Shown here: positions 18,380 through 28,134 of the stretch, in pieces
Numbering within the stretch: the stretch's first letter is position 1
Layout of the letters: the number at the start of each line of letters is the position of its first letter
Assembly: GCA_947503035.1 (NCBI GenBank)
Contig: CANNCD010000001.1
Span: 620,001 to 684,000 of the forward strand
From: an uncultured Halocynthiibacter sp.
GTDB lineage: Bacteria; Pseudomonadota; Alphaproteobacteria; Rhodobacterales; Rhodobacteraceae
Direction of reading: 5' to 3'
DNA: 64,000 bases
Made by a program: the position numbers and the translations under genes
Notes under the pieces: model-generated
What the model was told of the DNA's origin: nothing
Seen by the model: the letters and a program-made list of their open reading frames with translations, nothing else
Database searches by the model: none

Positions 18380-19942
18380 ATGACCAGCACATCCCATGAC
18401 CGCCTCCTCATTATTGACTTTGGTTCTCAGGTTACGCAGCTCATTGCGCGTCGCCTGCGTGAATCCAGTGTTTATTGCGAAATTCACCCCTATCAGAACG
18501 TGGACGATGCGTTTTTGGCCGATTTTGCGCCAAAGGCCGTGATCCTCTCTGGTGGCCCAGATAGCGTAACCCGCGAAGGCAGCCCGCGCGCCGCCGACAG
18601 CGTGTTTACCTTGGGCGTGCCGGTTTTGGGCATTTGTTATGGTCAACAGACCATGATGACCCAGCTGGGCGGCAAAGTCGAAAGCGGCCACGGCACCGCC
18701 GAATTTGGTCGCGCCTTTGTGACGCCGACGGATGCGAAGCTCTCGATCCTTGACGGCTGGTTCGAAGACGAAAAAGAACAAGTCTGGATGAGCCACGGCG
18801 ACCACGTGTCGGCCATCGCCCCAGGTTTTGAGGTCTACGGCACATCGCCAAATGCCCCGTTCGCGATCACCGCTGATGTCTCGCGCAACTTCTATGCGGT
18901 GCAATTCCACCCCGAGGTGCACCACACGCCAAACGGTGCGAAGCTCTATGAAAACTTTGTGAAACTTGCGGGTTTCACTGGCGATTGGACCATGGGCGCC
19001 TACCGCGAACAGGCCATTGCCGCGATCCGCGAACAGGTTGGCGACAAAAAGGTGATCTGTGGTCTGTCCGGCGGCGTCGACAGTTCCGTGGCCGCCGTTT
19101 TGATCCACGAAGCGATCGGCGATCAGCTGACTTGTGTGTTTGTGGACCACGGTCTGTTGCGTAAGGGCGAAGGCGAAGAAGTCGTCGCCATGTTCCGCGA
19201 CAACTATAACATGCAATTCATTCACGCGCAGGAACAGGATCTGTTCCTCGGTGAGTTGGAAGGTCAATCCGACCCTGAAACCAAGCGCAAGATCATTGGT
19301 AAACTCTTTATCGATGTGTTCCAGAAATACGCCGGCGAAATCGAGGGCGCGGAATTCCTTGCCCAAGGGACGCTGTATCCGGATGTGATTGAATCTGTGT
19401 CCTTTTCCGGTGGCCCATCCGTGACCATCAAATCGCACCACAACGTGGGTGGCCTTCCTGAAAAGATGGGTCTGAAGCTGGTTGAACCGCTGCGCGAGTT
19501 GTTCAAAGACGAGGTGCGCGCGCTTGGTGTGGAACTGGGTCTACCGAAATCATTCATCGGTCGTCACCCGTTCCCTGGGCCTGGTCTTGCGATCCGTTGC
19601 CCCGGTGAAATCACCCGTGCGAAACTTGATATCTTGCGCGAAGCCGATGCCGTTTACATCGATCAGATCCGTAAACATGGTCTGTATGATGAAATCTGGC
19701 AGGCCTATGTGGCGATCCTTCCTGTGCGCACCGTTGGTGTGATGGGCGATGGCCGCACATATGATTTCGCTTGTGCCCTGCGTGCGGTGACCTCTGTTGA
19801 TGGCATGACGGCGGACTATTATCCGTTCAGCCATGAATTCCTTGGTGAGACGGCGACCCGCATCATCAACGAAGTCCAAGGCATCAACCGTTGTACCTAT
19901 GACATCACATCCAAGCCTCCTGGCACGATTGAATGGGAATAA
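18380..19942 (+). CDS. guaA: GMP synthase (glutamine-hydrolysing)
   Basis: GuaA converts XMP to GMP in purine synthesis. The N-terminal class I glutamine amidotransferase domain (about 1-200) has the catalytic Cys in [10 protein letters not shown] and the His/Glu pair in [10 protein letters not shown]. The ATP-pyrophosphatase domain follows with the PP-loop [16 protein letters not shown], and the C-terminal dimerisation domain contains [16 protein letters not shown] and ends in KPPGTIEWE, the canonical terminus. Length (520 aa) is normal. It is transcribed alone, divergent from the MttB-family gene. Confidence 0.97.
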   Translation: MTSTSHDRLLIIDFGSQVTQLIARRLRESSVYCEIHPYQNVDDAFLADFAPKAVILSGGPDSVTREGSPRAADSVFTLGVPVLGICYGQQTMMTQLGGKVESGHGTAEFGRAFVTPTDAKLSILDGWFEDEKEQVWMSHGDHVSAIAPGFEVYGTSPNAPFAITADVSRNFYAVQFHPEVHHTPNGAKLYENFVKLAGFTGDWTMGAYREQAIAAIREQVGDKKVICGLSGGVDSSVAAVLIHEAIGDQLTCVFVDHGLLRKGEGEEVVAMFRDNYNMQFIHAQEQDLFLGELEGQSDPETKRKIIGKLFIDVFQKYAGEIEGAEFLAQGTLYPDVIESVSFSGGPSVTIKSHHNVGGLPEKMGLKLVEPLRELFKDEVRALGVELGLPKSFIGRHPFPGPGLAIRCPGEITRAKLDILREADAVYIDQIRKHGLYDEIWQAYVAILPVRTVGVMGDGRTYDFACALRAVTSVDGMTADYYPFSHEFLGETATRIINEVQGINRCTYDITSKPPGTIEWE

Positions 19943-19982
19943 CTTTGGATTATAATCCATTGTTTTAAAGTACAAATATGGA

Positions 19983-20015
19983 ATGGCGATCTGTGAATTT
20001 ACGGGTCGCCATTTT
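19983..20015 (+). terminator. Probable terminator after guaA
   Basis: ATGGCGA pairs with TCGCCAT across a 16-nt loop and is followed by TTTT, 40 nt after guaA. The long loop makes it weaker than the other terminators here. Confidence 0.55.
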
Positions 20016-20140
20016 CATGTCGGGCATGCTGTACCGTGCGCCGCCCTCTAAAAACCGTGTACCAATGTCATAAAACGATTGCCGTCACGGCAAATTTGGG
20101 CAAACTCTGGCCGCTGGTCCTTATTACGGAATTCTTCACC

Positions 20141-21010
20141 ATGTCTTCAACCAAACGCGCCGTCCTTTGGATGATCTGTGCCATTCTCAGCTTTAGCGCG
20201 ATGGCCGTTGGCGGGCGCATGGTGTCCGCGGAACTGAACACGTTTGAGCTGATGACCTATCGTTCGTTCATCGGGATTCTGTGCATGTGTATTTTGCTGA
20301 CGGTCATGGGCCGTTGGGCCGATGTGCGACCGCGCCGTATGAAAACTCATTTCACCCGCAACGTGGCCCATTTTATCGGACAAAACCTGTGGTTTTTTGG
20401 GCTGGCGACGATCCCATTGTCCAAGGTGATCGCGCTCGAATTCACCACGCCGCTTTGGGTTGCTGTTCTTGCGCCCTTTGTGATCGGTGAGACCTTTACC
20501 ACCCGCAAAATTTTGACGACCGCGCTTGGGTTCATCGGGGTGCTGATCATTGTGCAACCCGGCAATATCGAGATCGAGGTCGGCACCATCGCCGTATTGA
20601 TTTCGGCCGTCGCCTTTGCCGTGACGATGCTCATCACAAAACGTTTGACGGGCGACACCTCGGCCTATGCGATCATGTTCTATGTCACGGTGATGCAGGC
20701 CGTGTTTGGCATGGTCTGCATGGTGGCGACGGGCTCCTATACTATGGTGTCCTTGGACCTTGCGGGGTGGATGATCGTGGTGGGAATCGCGGGCGTTGGC
20801 GCGCATTTTTGCCTTACCACGGCCCTGTCTTTGGCGCCTGCAACCATCATTTCGCCAATGGATTTCGCCCGTTTGCCCCTGTTGACCGTTGTCGGCGCCG
20901 TGTTTTTCTTAGAAGAAATCAGCCTGTTTGTCGCACTTGGCGCCACCTTCGTATTCTTCGCGAACTACTTGAATATCCTTGCAGAATCACGGCGAAATTT
21001 GGCTAATTGA
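20141..21010 (+). CDS. EamA/DMT-family transporter
   Basis: The 289-aa inner-membrane protein has ten hydrophobic segments in two EamA repeats, typical of drug/metabolite transporters (often amino-acid or metabolite exporters). Recognisable parts are NTFELMTYRSFIGI in the first repeat, FFGLATIPLSKVIALEFTTPLWVAVLAP, and the second-repeat equivalent TALSLAPATIISPMDFARLPLLTVVG. An in-frame start 105 nt upstream would add a non-family leader, so I start at MSSTKRAV. The substrate cannot be told from sequence. Confidence 0.85.
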   Translation: MSSTKRAVLWMICAILSFSAMAVGGRMVSAELNTFELMTYRSFIGILCMCILLTVMGRWADVRPRRMKTHFTRNVAHFIGQNLWFFGLATIPLSKVIALEFTTPLWVAVLAPFVIGETFTTRKILTTALGFIGVLIIVQPGNIEIEVGTIAVLISAVAFAVTMLITKRLTGDTSAYAIMFYVTVMQAVFGMVCMVATGSYTMVSLDLAGWMIVVGIAGVGAHFCLTTALSLAPATIISPMDFARLPLLTVVGAVFFLEEISLFVALGATFVFFANYLNILAESRRNLAN

Positions 21011-21121
21011 CCAAATTGTCGCATAGGCGTTCTTTCGCTTGCGTGACGCGGCGTTAAAGTTGACGCCTTTGGGTCGACCACCGCATGGTCGATCCAACAG
21101 TTCAACACGCGGGGAGAAAAT

Positions 21122-22207
21122 ATGAGACGTGTTCTAACAAGTGCGGTGGCATTGGCCACCATCTCGACGGGCGTTCATGCGGGAGGCATCGAACGCAGCA
21201 CGGGCTCGCTTGCGGTACTATTTGAAGAGGGCAACTATGCCGAACTTTCCTTTGGGAGCGTAGATCCATCCGTATCAGGGAGCTTTGTGGGAACACCATC
21301 TGGGGACATGGCCGCATCGTTCACGAACCTTGGCGTGGCCTACAAGACTGCACTGTCTGACCAGCTTGATCTGGCTTTGATCATCGACCAACCTTATGGG
21401 GTGAACGTCGATTATCCAAGCGGCACAGGCTATGCCTTTGCAGGGTCCACCGCGACGGTAAACTCTACCGGCGTGACGGCTGCGCTTCGCTATGATCTTG
21501 GCAACCAATTCAGTGTGCTTGGGGGTCTACGTGCCGTGACAACAAGCGGCGAAGTTGTCGTGGACAACACCGAAATCGGCGGTGACTACTACTTTATGGA
21601 CACGTCATCGGAAACCGATTTTGGCTATGTTCTTGGGGTGGCCTATGAAAAACCTGAAATCGCGCTGCGTGTGGGTTTGACATATACCTCTGAGATCACC
21701 CACGACTTTGATGCAGACGAAGTCGCAACCTATGACACGACGTTCTCAACCACCCTGCCCCAAAGCCTGACGCTTGACGCGCAATCCGGTATTGCGGCCA
21801 ACACCTTGTTGTTTGGTTCTGTGCGCTGGGTGGATTGGTCCGAATTCGACATCAGCCCGACGATTTTTGACGCCTCGACCGGCGCATCGCTTGTGGACTA
21901 TGACGACGACGTCGTCACATATACGATCGGTCTTGGCCGCAAAATCAACGACACCTGGTCGGCGGCGGTATCTCTAAGCCACGAAGCCGCTGGTGGTGAA
22001 ACCGTTGGCAACCTTGGCCCGACCGATGGCAACACATCACTTGGTCTTGGGGCGACATACACCAAGGACAACATGAAGATCAGCGGCGGTCTGCGCTATG
22101 TTTGGATCGGCGATGCCGAAACGGTCATTCGCACCGGTTTTCCCAACTCTGAGTTCACCGATAACACGGCGCTTGGACTTGGGTTTAAGGTCGGCTTCTC
22201 CTTCTAA
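21122..22207 (+). CDS. FadL/TodX-type outer-membrane porin
   Basis: The product has a signal peptide (MRRVLTSAVALATISTGVHAGG, about 20 residues) and a body of alternating beta-strand character, ending in FKVGFSF with the terminal aromatic residue used for outer-membrane insertion. It resembles the OMPP1/FadL/TodX family that takes up hydrophobic compounds such as fatty acids or aromatics. At 361 aa it is shorter than E. coli FadL (about 446), so loops are probably reduced. GGGGAG lies just before the ATG. A terminator follows and no catabolic genes adjoin, so the substrate is unknown. Confidence 0.83.
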   Translation: MRRVLTSAVALATISTGVHAGGIERSTGSLAVLFEEGNYAELSFGSVDPSVSGSFVGTPSGDMAASFTNLGVAYKTALSDQLDLALIIDQPYGVNVDYPSGTGYAFAGSTATVNSTGVTAALRYDLGNQFSVLGGLRAVTTSGEVVVDNTEIGGDYYFMDTSSETDFGYVLGVAYEKPEIALRVGLTYTSEITHDFDADEVATYDTTFSTTLPQSLTLDAQSGIAANTLLFGSVRWVDWSEFDISPTIFDASTGASLVDYDDDVVTYTIGLGRKINDTWSAAVSLSHEAAGGETVGNLGPTDGNTSLGLGATYTKDNMKISGGLRYVWIGDAETVIRTGFPNSEFTDNTALGLGFKVGFSF

Positions 22208-22228
22208 GCCTTTTATCACATGAATATC

Positions 22229-22259
22229 GGCCTCGCGTTTCACCACGCGGGGCCTTTTT
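22229..22259 (+). terminator. Terminator after the FadL-like gene
   Basis: GGCCTCGCGT and ACGCGGGGCC form a 10-bp stem with a 6-nt loop followed by five T residues. Confidence 0.88.
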
Positions 22260-22327
22260 CATGGGCAGCCAATACTTGACCCATGACGCCCCACTGGCTA
22301 CGACATATAAAACAATGGGGACGAGAC

Positions 22328-23188
22328 ATGCTTTATTCTTCTGCACAGGATTGGACGGATGCCACGCAAAAACGCGTGCTGATTTTCGCGATGTCTGGGC
22401 TTGGAAAAACCTATGTCTCCAACATGTTGCGCGAAAGCGGTGACTGGTTCCATTACTCGGTCGATTTTCGGATTGGCACGCGGTACATGGGCGAACATAT
22501 CGTGGACAATTTCAAAGCCCACGCCATGTCGAACCCGTTTCTGGCCGATCTTCTGCGCAGCGATAGCATCTATATCGCCTCGAACATCACATTCGAAAAC
22601 TTGGCGCCCCTGTCGACCTATCTTGGCAAACCGGGGGATGCGGCCAAGGGCGGCTTGCCGTTTGACGAATATATGCGTCGCCAGTCGCTTCACCGCGAGG
22701 CCGAAAAGGCCGCCTTGCTGGATACCGAACATTTCATGGCGCGGGCGAAAACGCTTTATGGCTATGACAATTTCGTCTGCGACACCGGTGGCTCCATCTG
22801 CGAGGTGGTCGACCCACATAACCCAAATGACCCCATCCTGACAGAATTGGCCAAGAACCATCTGTTGGTCTGGATCGAAGGCTCCGACGCCCATACCGAT
22901 GAATTGATCCGCCGGTTCGATCGCGCCCCGAAACCGATGTATTATCAGCCCGATTTCCTGATTGATGCATGGGGCAGCTATCTGGACGAAACCGGTCTGG
23001 ACGGCGACGCAGTCGACCCAGACGCATTCGTGCGCTGGACCTATGCGCGCGCCCTGTCGCATCGCCAACCCCGTTACGCGGCCATCGCGAAAAACTGGGG
23101 CGTGACCGTCAAAGCCGAAGATATGGCCAAGGTCACAAGCGCGTCAGATTTCGAAAACCTGATTGCGGATACCCTTGCGGCGCGGTAA
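22328..23188 (+). CDS. P-loop ATPase-like protein, unknown role
   Basis: The 286-aa protein has a nucleotide-binding P-loop very near the N-terminus ([20 protein letters not shown]) like small kinases. After it come [20 protein letters not shown] and [15 protein letters not shown]. It has no membrane segment. It resembles an uncharacterised 'ATPase' often annotated in roseobacters. It is 44 nt upstream of metA in the same direction, so co-transcription is likely, but a role in methionine synthesis is only a guess. The start at MLYSSAQDW follows GGGGACGAG; an upstream in-frame ATG (22283) is less likely. Confidence 0.7.
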   Translation: MLYSSAQDWTDATQKRVLIFAMSGLGKTYVSNMLRESGDWFHYSVDFRIGTRYMGEHIVDNFKAHAMSNPFLADLLRSDSIYIASNITFENLAPLSTYLGKPGDAAKGGLPFDEYMRRQSLHREAEKAALLDTEHFMARAKTLYGYDNFVCDTGGSICEVVDPHNPNDPILTELAKNHLLVWIEGSDAHTDELIRRFDRAPKPMYYQPDFLIDAWGSYLDETGLDGDAVDPDAFVRWTYARALSHRQPRYAAIAKNWGVTVKAEDMAKVTSASDFENLIADTLAAR

Positions 23189-23232
23189 CGCAGCCCCTAC
23201 CTAATACACACAGCAACAGAAAAGAGCACCCA

Positions 23233-24156
23233 ATGCCCATCAAGATTCCATCAAGCCTGCCCGCCTATACCGTCCTAAAGGACGAGGGCGTGATGGTTAT
23301 GGGCGAAGGGCGCGCGGCAAAACAGGACATTCGTCCGCTGCAAATTGGCCTGCTTAATCTGATGCCGAAAAAGATCTCGACCGAGAACCAATTCGCACGC
23401 CTGATCGCCAACACCCCGCTTCAGATTGAACTGACGCTTATTCGTATGAGCGAACACGAAACCAAAAACACCGCCGCCGAACATATGGCCGAGTTTTACC
23501 AAGCGTTTCAGGACGTTAAGCACCGCAAATTCGACGGTCTCATCATCACCGGCGCCCCGATTGAGCACCTTGATTTCGACAAGGTGACCTATTGGGATGA
23601 ACTGCGCGAAGTGTTCGAATGGACCCAAACCAATGTGCATTCGACCTTCGGTGTGTGCTGGGGTGGCATGGCGATGATCAACCATTTCCACGGGGTCGCG
23701 AAACACGTTCTGGACGCCAAACTGTTCGGCTGTTTCCGTCACAGCAACACCCTGCCCACCTCGCCCTATCTGCGTGGGTTTGCTGATGAATGCGTGATCC
23801 CAGTGTCCCGCTGGACCGAACTTGACGCCGGTGAAATCAACACGGCTGGCTTGCCGATTTTGTTAACGTCGGAGAAATCCGGCCCCGCCTTGGTCGAGGA
23901 CCCAGATCACCGCGCGCTTTATATGTTCAATCACTTTGAATATGACAGCGGCACTTTGAAGGAAGAATACGACCGTGATGTCGCGTCCGGCACCCCGATC
24001 AACATTCCGGAAAACTACTATCCGAATGATGATCCAAGCCAGCCGCCCGTCAACCGTTGGCGCAGCCATGGACATCTGTTGTATGGCAACTGGATCAACG
24101 AGATCTATCAGACGACCCATTTTGATATGTCCAAGATCGGGACAGCCTCGGAATAA
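23233..24156 (+). CDS. metA: Homoserine O-acyltransferase MetA, probably acetyl-CoA specific
   Basis: MetA acylates homoserine, the first committed step to methionine. The 307-aa protein has the family start [20 protein letters not shown], the [17 protein letters not shown] motif, the catalytic cysteine in [10 protein letters not shown] and the His/Glu part [12 protein letters not shown]. In the acyl-donor loop E. coli reads GAPLG while this protein reads GAPIE; a Glu at that position is reported to favour acetyl-CoA over succinyl-CoA. Hence the product is probably O-acetylhomoserine. I see no SAM-II riboswitch in the 44 nt upstream. It is followed after 51 nt by ppk2. Confidence 0.93.
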   Translation: MPIKIPSSLPAYTVLKDEGVMVMGEGRAAKQDIRPLQIGLLNLMPKKISTENQFARLIANTPLQIELTLIRMSEHETKNTAAEHMAEFYQAFQDVKHRKFDGLIITGAPIEHLDFDKVTYWDELREVFEWTQTNVHSTFGVCWGGMAMINHFHGVAKHVLDAKLFGCFRHSNTLPTSPYLRGFADECVIPVSRWTELDAGEINTAGLPILLTSEKSGPALVEDPDHRALYMFNHFEYDSGTLKEEYDRDVASGTPINIPENYYPNDDPSQPPVNRWRSHGHLLYGNWINEIYQTTHFDMSKIGTASE

Positions 24157-24207
24157 ACTGTCCCTGACCCGTTTGCCCTGCCATACTTCCTAAAACAGGA
24201 GCCCCCA

Positions 24208-25071
24208 ATGACCCTACCGTTTGACGGCGCCATCAGCGCGTATTTCGAAAATGACGCGCCAGAACAGGTCCGCGCCGCCATTAAGACTGCGGAAAAGGGC
24301 ATGGTTTTGGATGCGGATTATCCGTTCGAAAAAACGATGAAGACCAAGGATTATGACTCCGAGATCGAGACCCTTCAACGTGAATTGGTTAAGATGCAGG
24401 CGGATATCAAGGCAACTGGTAAACGCGTCGTTATTGTTTTCGAAGGGCGCGATGCCGCCGGAAAAGGCGGTACAATCAAACGCTTGCGCGAGAACCTTAA
24501 TCCTCGTGTTGCCCGTGTCGTCGCCCTGTCAAAACCAACCGAGCGTGAAAGTGAACAGTGGTATTTCCAGCGCTATATCCAACATCTACCTGCCGCAGGC
24601 GAAATCACGATCTTTGATCGCAGCTGGTACAACCGTGGTGTTGTCGAACATGTCTTTGGGTTCTGTGACGCGCCGCAGCGCGAGAAATTCTTTGGCCAGC
24701 TCCCCGCCTTTGAACAGATGATCCGCGACGAGGGTATCATCCTGATCAAGGTTTGGTTGAATGTGGGCCGCGCGGAACAGCTTCGACGGTTCCTGAAACG
24801 GGAAACCGATCCGTTGAAACAATGGAAACTGTCGTGGATCGATGTCGAGGGTCTGAAAAAATGGGACGCCTATTCCGCCGCCATTTCCGAAACCTTTACG
24901 CGCTCTCACAGCGATAATTCCCCGTGGATTGTGGTGCGCAGTGACGATAAAAAACGCGCACGGCTGAACGTTTTGCGTCACATCTTGGGGCGGGTTGATT
25001 ACGCCGAAAAGGGTGCGATTGACGCGCCAGACACATCCATCGTCGGAGGCCCAGAGATCTGGAATGCCTAA
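24208..25071 (+). CDS. ppk2: Polyphosphate kinase 2 (PPK2 family)
   Basis: PPK2 enzymes move phosphate between polyphosphate and nucleotides (NDP/NTP interconversion). The 287-aa single-domain protein shows Walker [16 protein letters not shown], the lid/Walker B region [18 protein letters not shown], and [19 protein letters not shown]. Length fits a one-domain class I PPK2. The N-terminal 50 residues are a family-typical helical extension. Its last 8 nt overlap the start of a TetR-type regulator, so the two are co-translated. Confidence 0.92.
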   Translation: MTLPFDGAISAYFENDAPEQVRAAIKTAEKGMVLDADYPFEKTMKTKDYDSEIETLQRELVKMQADIKATGKRVVIVFEGRDAAGKGGTIKRLRENLNPRVARVVALSKPTERESEQWYFQRYIQHLPAAGEITIFDRSWYNRGVVEHVFGFCDAPQREKFFGQLPAFEQMIRDEGIILIKVWLNVGRAEQLRRFLKRETDPLKQWKLSWIDVEGLKKWDAYSAAISETFTRSHSDNSPWIVVRSDDKKRARLNVLRHILGRVDYAEKGAIDAPDTSIVGGPEIWNA

Positions 25072-25690
25072 AAAACGCGGCTATCATCACGGAAATCTAC
25101 GCGAAGCCTTGATCGAGGCGGCGCTAAAACTGATTGAGGAAAAAGGCCCCACCGGCTTTACCCTTTCGGAGGCGGCCAAGCACGCGGGTGTGACGCCGGC
25201 GGCCGTGTATCGCCACTTCGAAGGCCGCGAAGACCTGATCGCGGCGGCGGCCCATCAGGGGTTTGGCATGTTCGCCGAGCTGATGGAATATGCCTATGAA
25301 AAGGGTCAACCGTCCGCGCTTGCGTCATTCGAAAGCGCCGGTCGCGCCTATTTGGCCTTTGCGCGGCGCCATCCGGGCCATTATATCGCGATGTTCGAAA
25401 GCGGCATATCGATCAACCGCACGCCCGAATTGGCCGCCGTCGCCAACCGTGCCCTATCGGTTCTGGAACGCGCCGCCGAGGAATTGTCCCAACATATTCC
25501 CGCCGACAAACGTCCCCCCGCCACCATGTTCAGCGCCCATATCCGCGCCCTGTCCCATGGTGTTGTGGAGCTGTTTGCCCGTGGAAATTCCGGCGCGAAC
25601 TGCCCGTTCCCGCCCGAGGATCTTTTGGAAACGGGGATTGGCGTGTACCTGCGCGGACTGGGCCTGATCCCCGCCGATGACGACAGTTAG
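25064..25690 (+). CDS. TetR/AcrR-family transcriptional regulator
   Basis: The 208-aa protein has the TetR helix-turn-helix near its N-terminus ([47 protein letters not shown], residues about 13-58) and a C-terminal helical ligand domain similar to the TetR_C_33/WHG family. The ATG lies inside the end of ppk2 (8-nt overlap) with GGAGG upstream, which decides the start. It may regulate ppk2 or an unlinked target; no palindromic operator stood out. Its stop overlaps the stop of the convergent 25687-25911 gene. Confidence 0.88.
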   Translation: MPKKRGYHHGNLREALIEAALKLIEEKGPTGFTLSEAAKHAGVTPAAVYRHFEGREDLIAAAAHQGFGMFAELMEYAYEKGQPSALASFESAGRAYLAFARRHPGHYIAMFESGISINRTPELAAVANRALSVLERAAEELSQHIPADKRPPATMFSAHIRALSHGVVELFARGNSGANCPFPPEDLLETGIGVYLRGLGLIPADDDS

Positions 25691-25911
25691 AACCAGCGCA
25701 GCATCCCAATGATCCCCGCGGTCGCATAGAACAGTTGCAGGAACAATATCCCGCGATGGCCGCCGAAATACGCCCATAGCCCGATCAGAAATGACGAGAT
25801 CAGCAAAAGCGCGAACCCGATAAATTCCAGCCCCACATTGGCGGCGATCATCAGCGAATAGACAATCGCCGTGACGGTGCCGCTCCATTCCAAAAGGGTC
25901 TGTCGTTTCAT
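25687..25911 (-). CDS. Small three-span membrane protein, unknown
   Basis: This 74-aa protein is almost entirely hydrophobic. Spans are visible at TVTAIVYSLMIAANV, GFALLLISSFLIGLWAYF and GILFLQLFYATAGIIGML. No function is recognised, though the size and pattern resemble small inner-membrane proteins conserved in roseobacters. It converges on the TetR gene, sharing bases of the two stop codons. Confidence 0.7.
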   Translation of the reverse strand: MKRQTLLEWSGTVTAIVYSLMIAANVGLEFIGFALLLISSFLIGLWAYFGGHRGILFLQLFYATAGIIGMLRWF

Positions 25912-25945
25912 TTTAAAATCCTAGATTGGTGCGGCTAACTTACGC

Positions 25946-26920
25946 CTAATATTCCACAAGGTCTACCGCAAACCAGCCAGCAGCAGTGACGACGTGTATG
26001 CAGCTGCCGCGACCAACCACCGTGCAACCATCGAATGTTTCTCCATCGGGAAGTATACCCTTGAGAGCACGAGTTTGCGAAACTTGGCCTTTAACATGCT
26101 TTAGAACATGAAATGTGTCTTCTGACTCTCTGTATTGCTTTGAAAATAGGAAATGATCATCGTGTACCGCGAATGAATGGGCACCTGATATGGCTGGATC
26201 GGTCAAAATTGTGGTTTCAAATTGACCATCTACTTGGAGGATATTGAAGTCCGAATAGTAATATGCCCAAACTTGGTCGCGCTGCATATTTAGCGCATAA
26301 CACGAATCGATCAAGTGATCTGGTTTGGTTCCGTTAAACGCCCAGAGTTGTTCGCCTGTGTCGTTAAAGCACACAAGCCCACCGCGCCCCGGCCCCTTTG
26401 GCCCCTTTCTTCCCCAGCCCAAATTTCCGAATACACCTTCATCGAAATAGGACACCCAAATGCGGTTTTGCGCATCAATTCCGAGTTCCGCAATGCCGTC
26501 CCCAAGTAAAATTCGTTCAAGGCTACCCGTTTCGGGGTCAAATATGAATCCGTTCTTGTCAAAATCCTCTGGGCCACGCCATTCGGACCGCGCACCAGCC
26601 AGCAAAACGCGACCGTCGGGGAATAGATCGCATATTGGAAAGGTGAAATTCAAAGGCGGAATTTTGATTTCCCACTGCTGGTTTTCACCTACAACAATAA
26701 GTAAAAATTCCCCCTCGGTTTCCATTGCTGTCTTTGGAAAGATCGCCCCACCTGCACCGGTAACTTTTTCCACGACCTTTGAAACGAGATGCGCTTGAAC
26801 GCATACGAAAATACACCGCCCGTCGGTTGAAATAGATGACGATACGAATTCATAGCCTTTGGGGATCGCTGGGCGCCGTGCGATGCGTTGGAATACGAGT
26901 TTGTCTTCGGGAAACATCAA
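25946..26920 (-). CDS. Hypothetical protein, beta-propeller-like, lower GC than neighbours
   Basis: The family is not recognised. The 324-aa sequence has no signal peptide or membrane span but shows repeated short motifs as in beta-propellers: CDLFPDGRVLLAGA, LGIDAQNRIWVSYFDEG, GGLVCFNDTGEQLWAFNG, NMQRDQVWAYYYSD. These suggest about five or six blades. By eye the base composition is clearly less GC-rich than adjacent genes, with many AAA/TTT codons, which hints at recent acquisition. A Met-Met start leaves 3 nt of doubt. It is alone between a small membrane protein and the rpsI terminator. Confidence 0.65.
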   Translation of the reverse strand: MMFPEDKLVFQRIARRPAIPKGYEFVSSSISTDGRCIFVCVQAHLVSKVVEKVTGAGGAIFPKTAMETEGEFLLIVVGENQQWEIKIPPLNFTFPICDLFPDGRVLLAGARSEWRGPEDFDKNGFIFDPETGSLERILLGDGIAELGIDAQNRIWVSYFDEGVFGNLGWGRKGPKGPGRGGLVCFNDTGEQLWAFNGTKPDHLIDSCYALNMQRDQVWAYYYSDFNILQVDGQFETTILTDPAISGAHSFAVHDDHFLFSKQYRESEDTFHVLKHVKGQVSQTRALKGILPDGETFDGCTVVGRGSCIHVVTAAGWFAVDLVEY

Positions 26921-26973
26921 GTACGCGCCTTTGGTTCAAATCGGAAGCATCAGAAACATCATGCGTTATACGC

Positions 26974-27000
26974 AAAAAGGCCGCCCGAGGGCGACCTTTT
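26974..27000 (-). terminator. Terminator of the rplM-rpsI operon
   Basis: On minus, AAGGTCGCCC pairs with GGGCGGCCTT and runs into TTTTT, 20 nt after the rpsI stop. Confidence 0.88.
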
Positions 27001-27020
27001 GTATTGTGGTATCGTAAAAC

Positions 27021-27506
27021 TTAACGCTTGGAGAACTGGAAGCTCTTACGCGCTTTTGCTTTACCGAACTTCTTACGCTCAACAACGCGGCTATCGCGTG
27101 TAAGGAAGCCAGCCGCTTTGAGGGCTGCGCGAAGCTCTGGGTTATAAAGCTGAAGGGCTTTGGAAACGCCGTGCTTAACCGCACCAGCTTGACCAGAAAG
27201 ACCGCCGCCTTTTACGGTTGCAACAACGTCGAATTCGCCTTCAACGCCAGCAACAGTGAATGGCTGTGCAAGGATCATCTGAAGAACTGGGCGCGCAAAG
27301 TATTCGTTCTGCGGCTTGCCGTTTACAGTTACCTTACCGGAACCTGGTTTGATCCAAACGCGAGCAACAGCGTCTTTACGCTTACCAGTCGCATAGGAAC
27401 GACCAAGCGCGTCACGAACTGGTTCGCGTGGCTCAGCTGTTTCAACTGCAACTACGCCTTCGGCAACAGATGCTAGATCGTCGAGTGTTTTGATTTCGTC
27501 AGACAT
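27021..27506 (-). CDS. rpsI: 30S ribosomal protein S9
   Basis: S9 sits in the small-subunit head with its C-terminal tail reaching the P-site tRNA. The C-terminal 130 residues are typical: [39 protein letters not shown], and the closing basic tail [15 protein letters not shown] ending in K-R. The first 30 residues are an acidic alphaproteobacterial extension, giving 161 aa against about 130 in E. coli. It is 2 nt downstream of rplM. Confidence 0.97.
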   Translation of the reverse strand: MSDEIKTLDDLASVAEGVVAVETAEPREPVRDALGRSYATGKRKDAVARVWIKPGSGKVTVNGKPQNEYFARPVLQMILAQPFTVAGVEGEFDVVATVKGGGLSGQAGAVKHGVSKALQLYNPELRAALKAAGFLTRDSRVVERKKFGKAKARKSFQFSKR

Positions 27507-27508
27507 GA

Positions 27509-27973
27509 TTATGCGCCCCGTGTGTTTTTGGCGTTCATGGACTTAACGTCTAGAACTTCAGGTTGCTGTGCCTCATGGCCGTGCTCTGTGCCCGCGTATA
27601 CGCGCAGGTTGGTCATAAGCTGACGAGACAGTTTGTTCGCTGGAAGCATACGCTGAACCGCTTTGGTTACAACGCGCTCAGGGAATTTACCCTCAAGGAT
27701 CTGGCGTGTTGTACGCTCTTTGATCCCACCTGGGTGGCCTGTGTGCCAGTAGTGGATTTTGTCGTCGCGCTTTTTACCAGTAAGCTGGATTTTGTCAGCG
27801 TTGATAACGATCACGTTGTCGCCCATGTCCTGTGAAGGAGTGAAGGACGCTTTGTGCTTGCCGCGAAGGCGCATAGCGATAATAGACGCCAAACGACCAA
27901 GAACAACGCCTTCAGCGTCGATGATGATCCATTTTTTGTCGATATCTGCTGGTGTTGCAGAAAAGGTTTTCAT
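27509..27973 (-). CDS. rplM: 50S ribosomal protein L13
   Basis: L13 is an early-assembly large-subunit protein. Visible signatures are [29 protein letters not shown] in part, [15 protein letters not shown] and [25 protein letters not shown] start at MKTFSAT (154 aa), the family start; two extra codons (MQ) are possible at 27979. It is the first gene of the rplM-rpsI pair, expressed from the 28-kb intergenic region. Confidence 0.97.
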   Translation of the reverse strand: MKTFSATPADIDKKWIIIDAEGVVLGRLASIIAMRLRGKHKASFTPSQDMGDNVIVINADKIQLTGKKRDDKIHYWHTGHPGGIKERTTRQILEGKFPERVVTKAVQRMLPANKLSRQLMTNLRVYAGTEHGHEAQQPEVLDVKSMNAKNTRGA

Positions 27974-28134
27974 TTGCATGACCCTTTGGTTGGGGGTTCA
28001 AAATTAGGTTCGCCGCATATTGCAGCGGATGTGGGGGTTATAAAGGGTCTGTATGTCGTTACAAGTGCAAAGATCAACGTAAAATCGTTCAAAAACAATG
28101 CGTTGTGAAATAGGTATAATAATACCCCACAAGA

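Noticed and set aside
18146-19441. 431-codon open frame on minus opposite guaA
   Set aside because: It is the complement of the highly conserved guaA gene and has no recognisable domain.
23189-23232. Possible SAM-II riboswitch before metA
   Set aside because: Only 44 nt are available, and neither the hairpin nor the pseudoknot partner near the ribosome-binding site can be formed.
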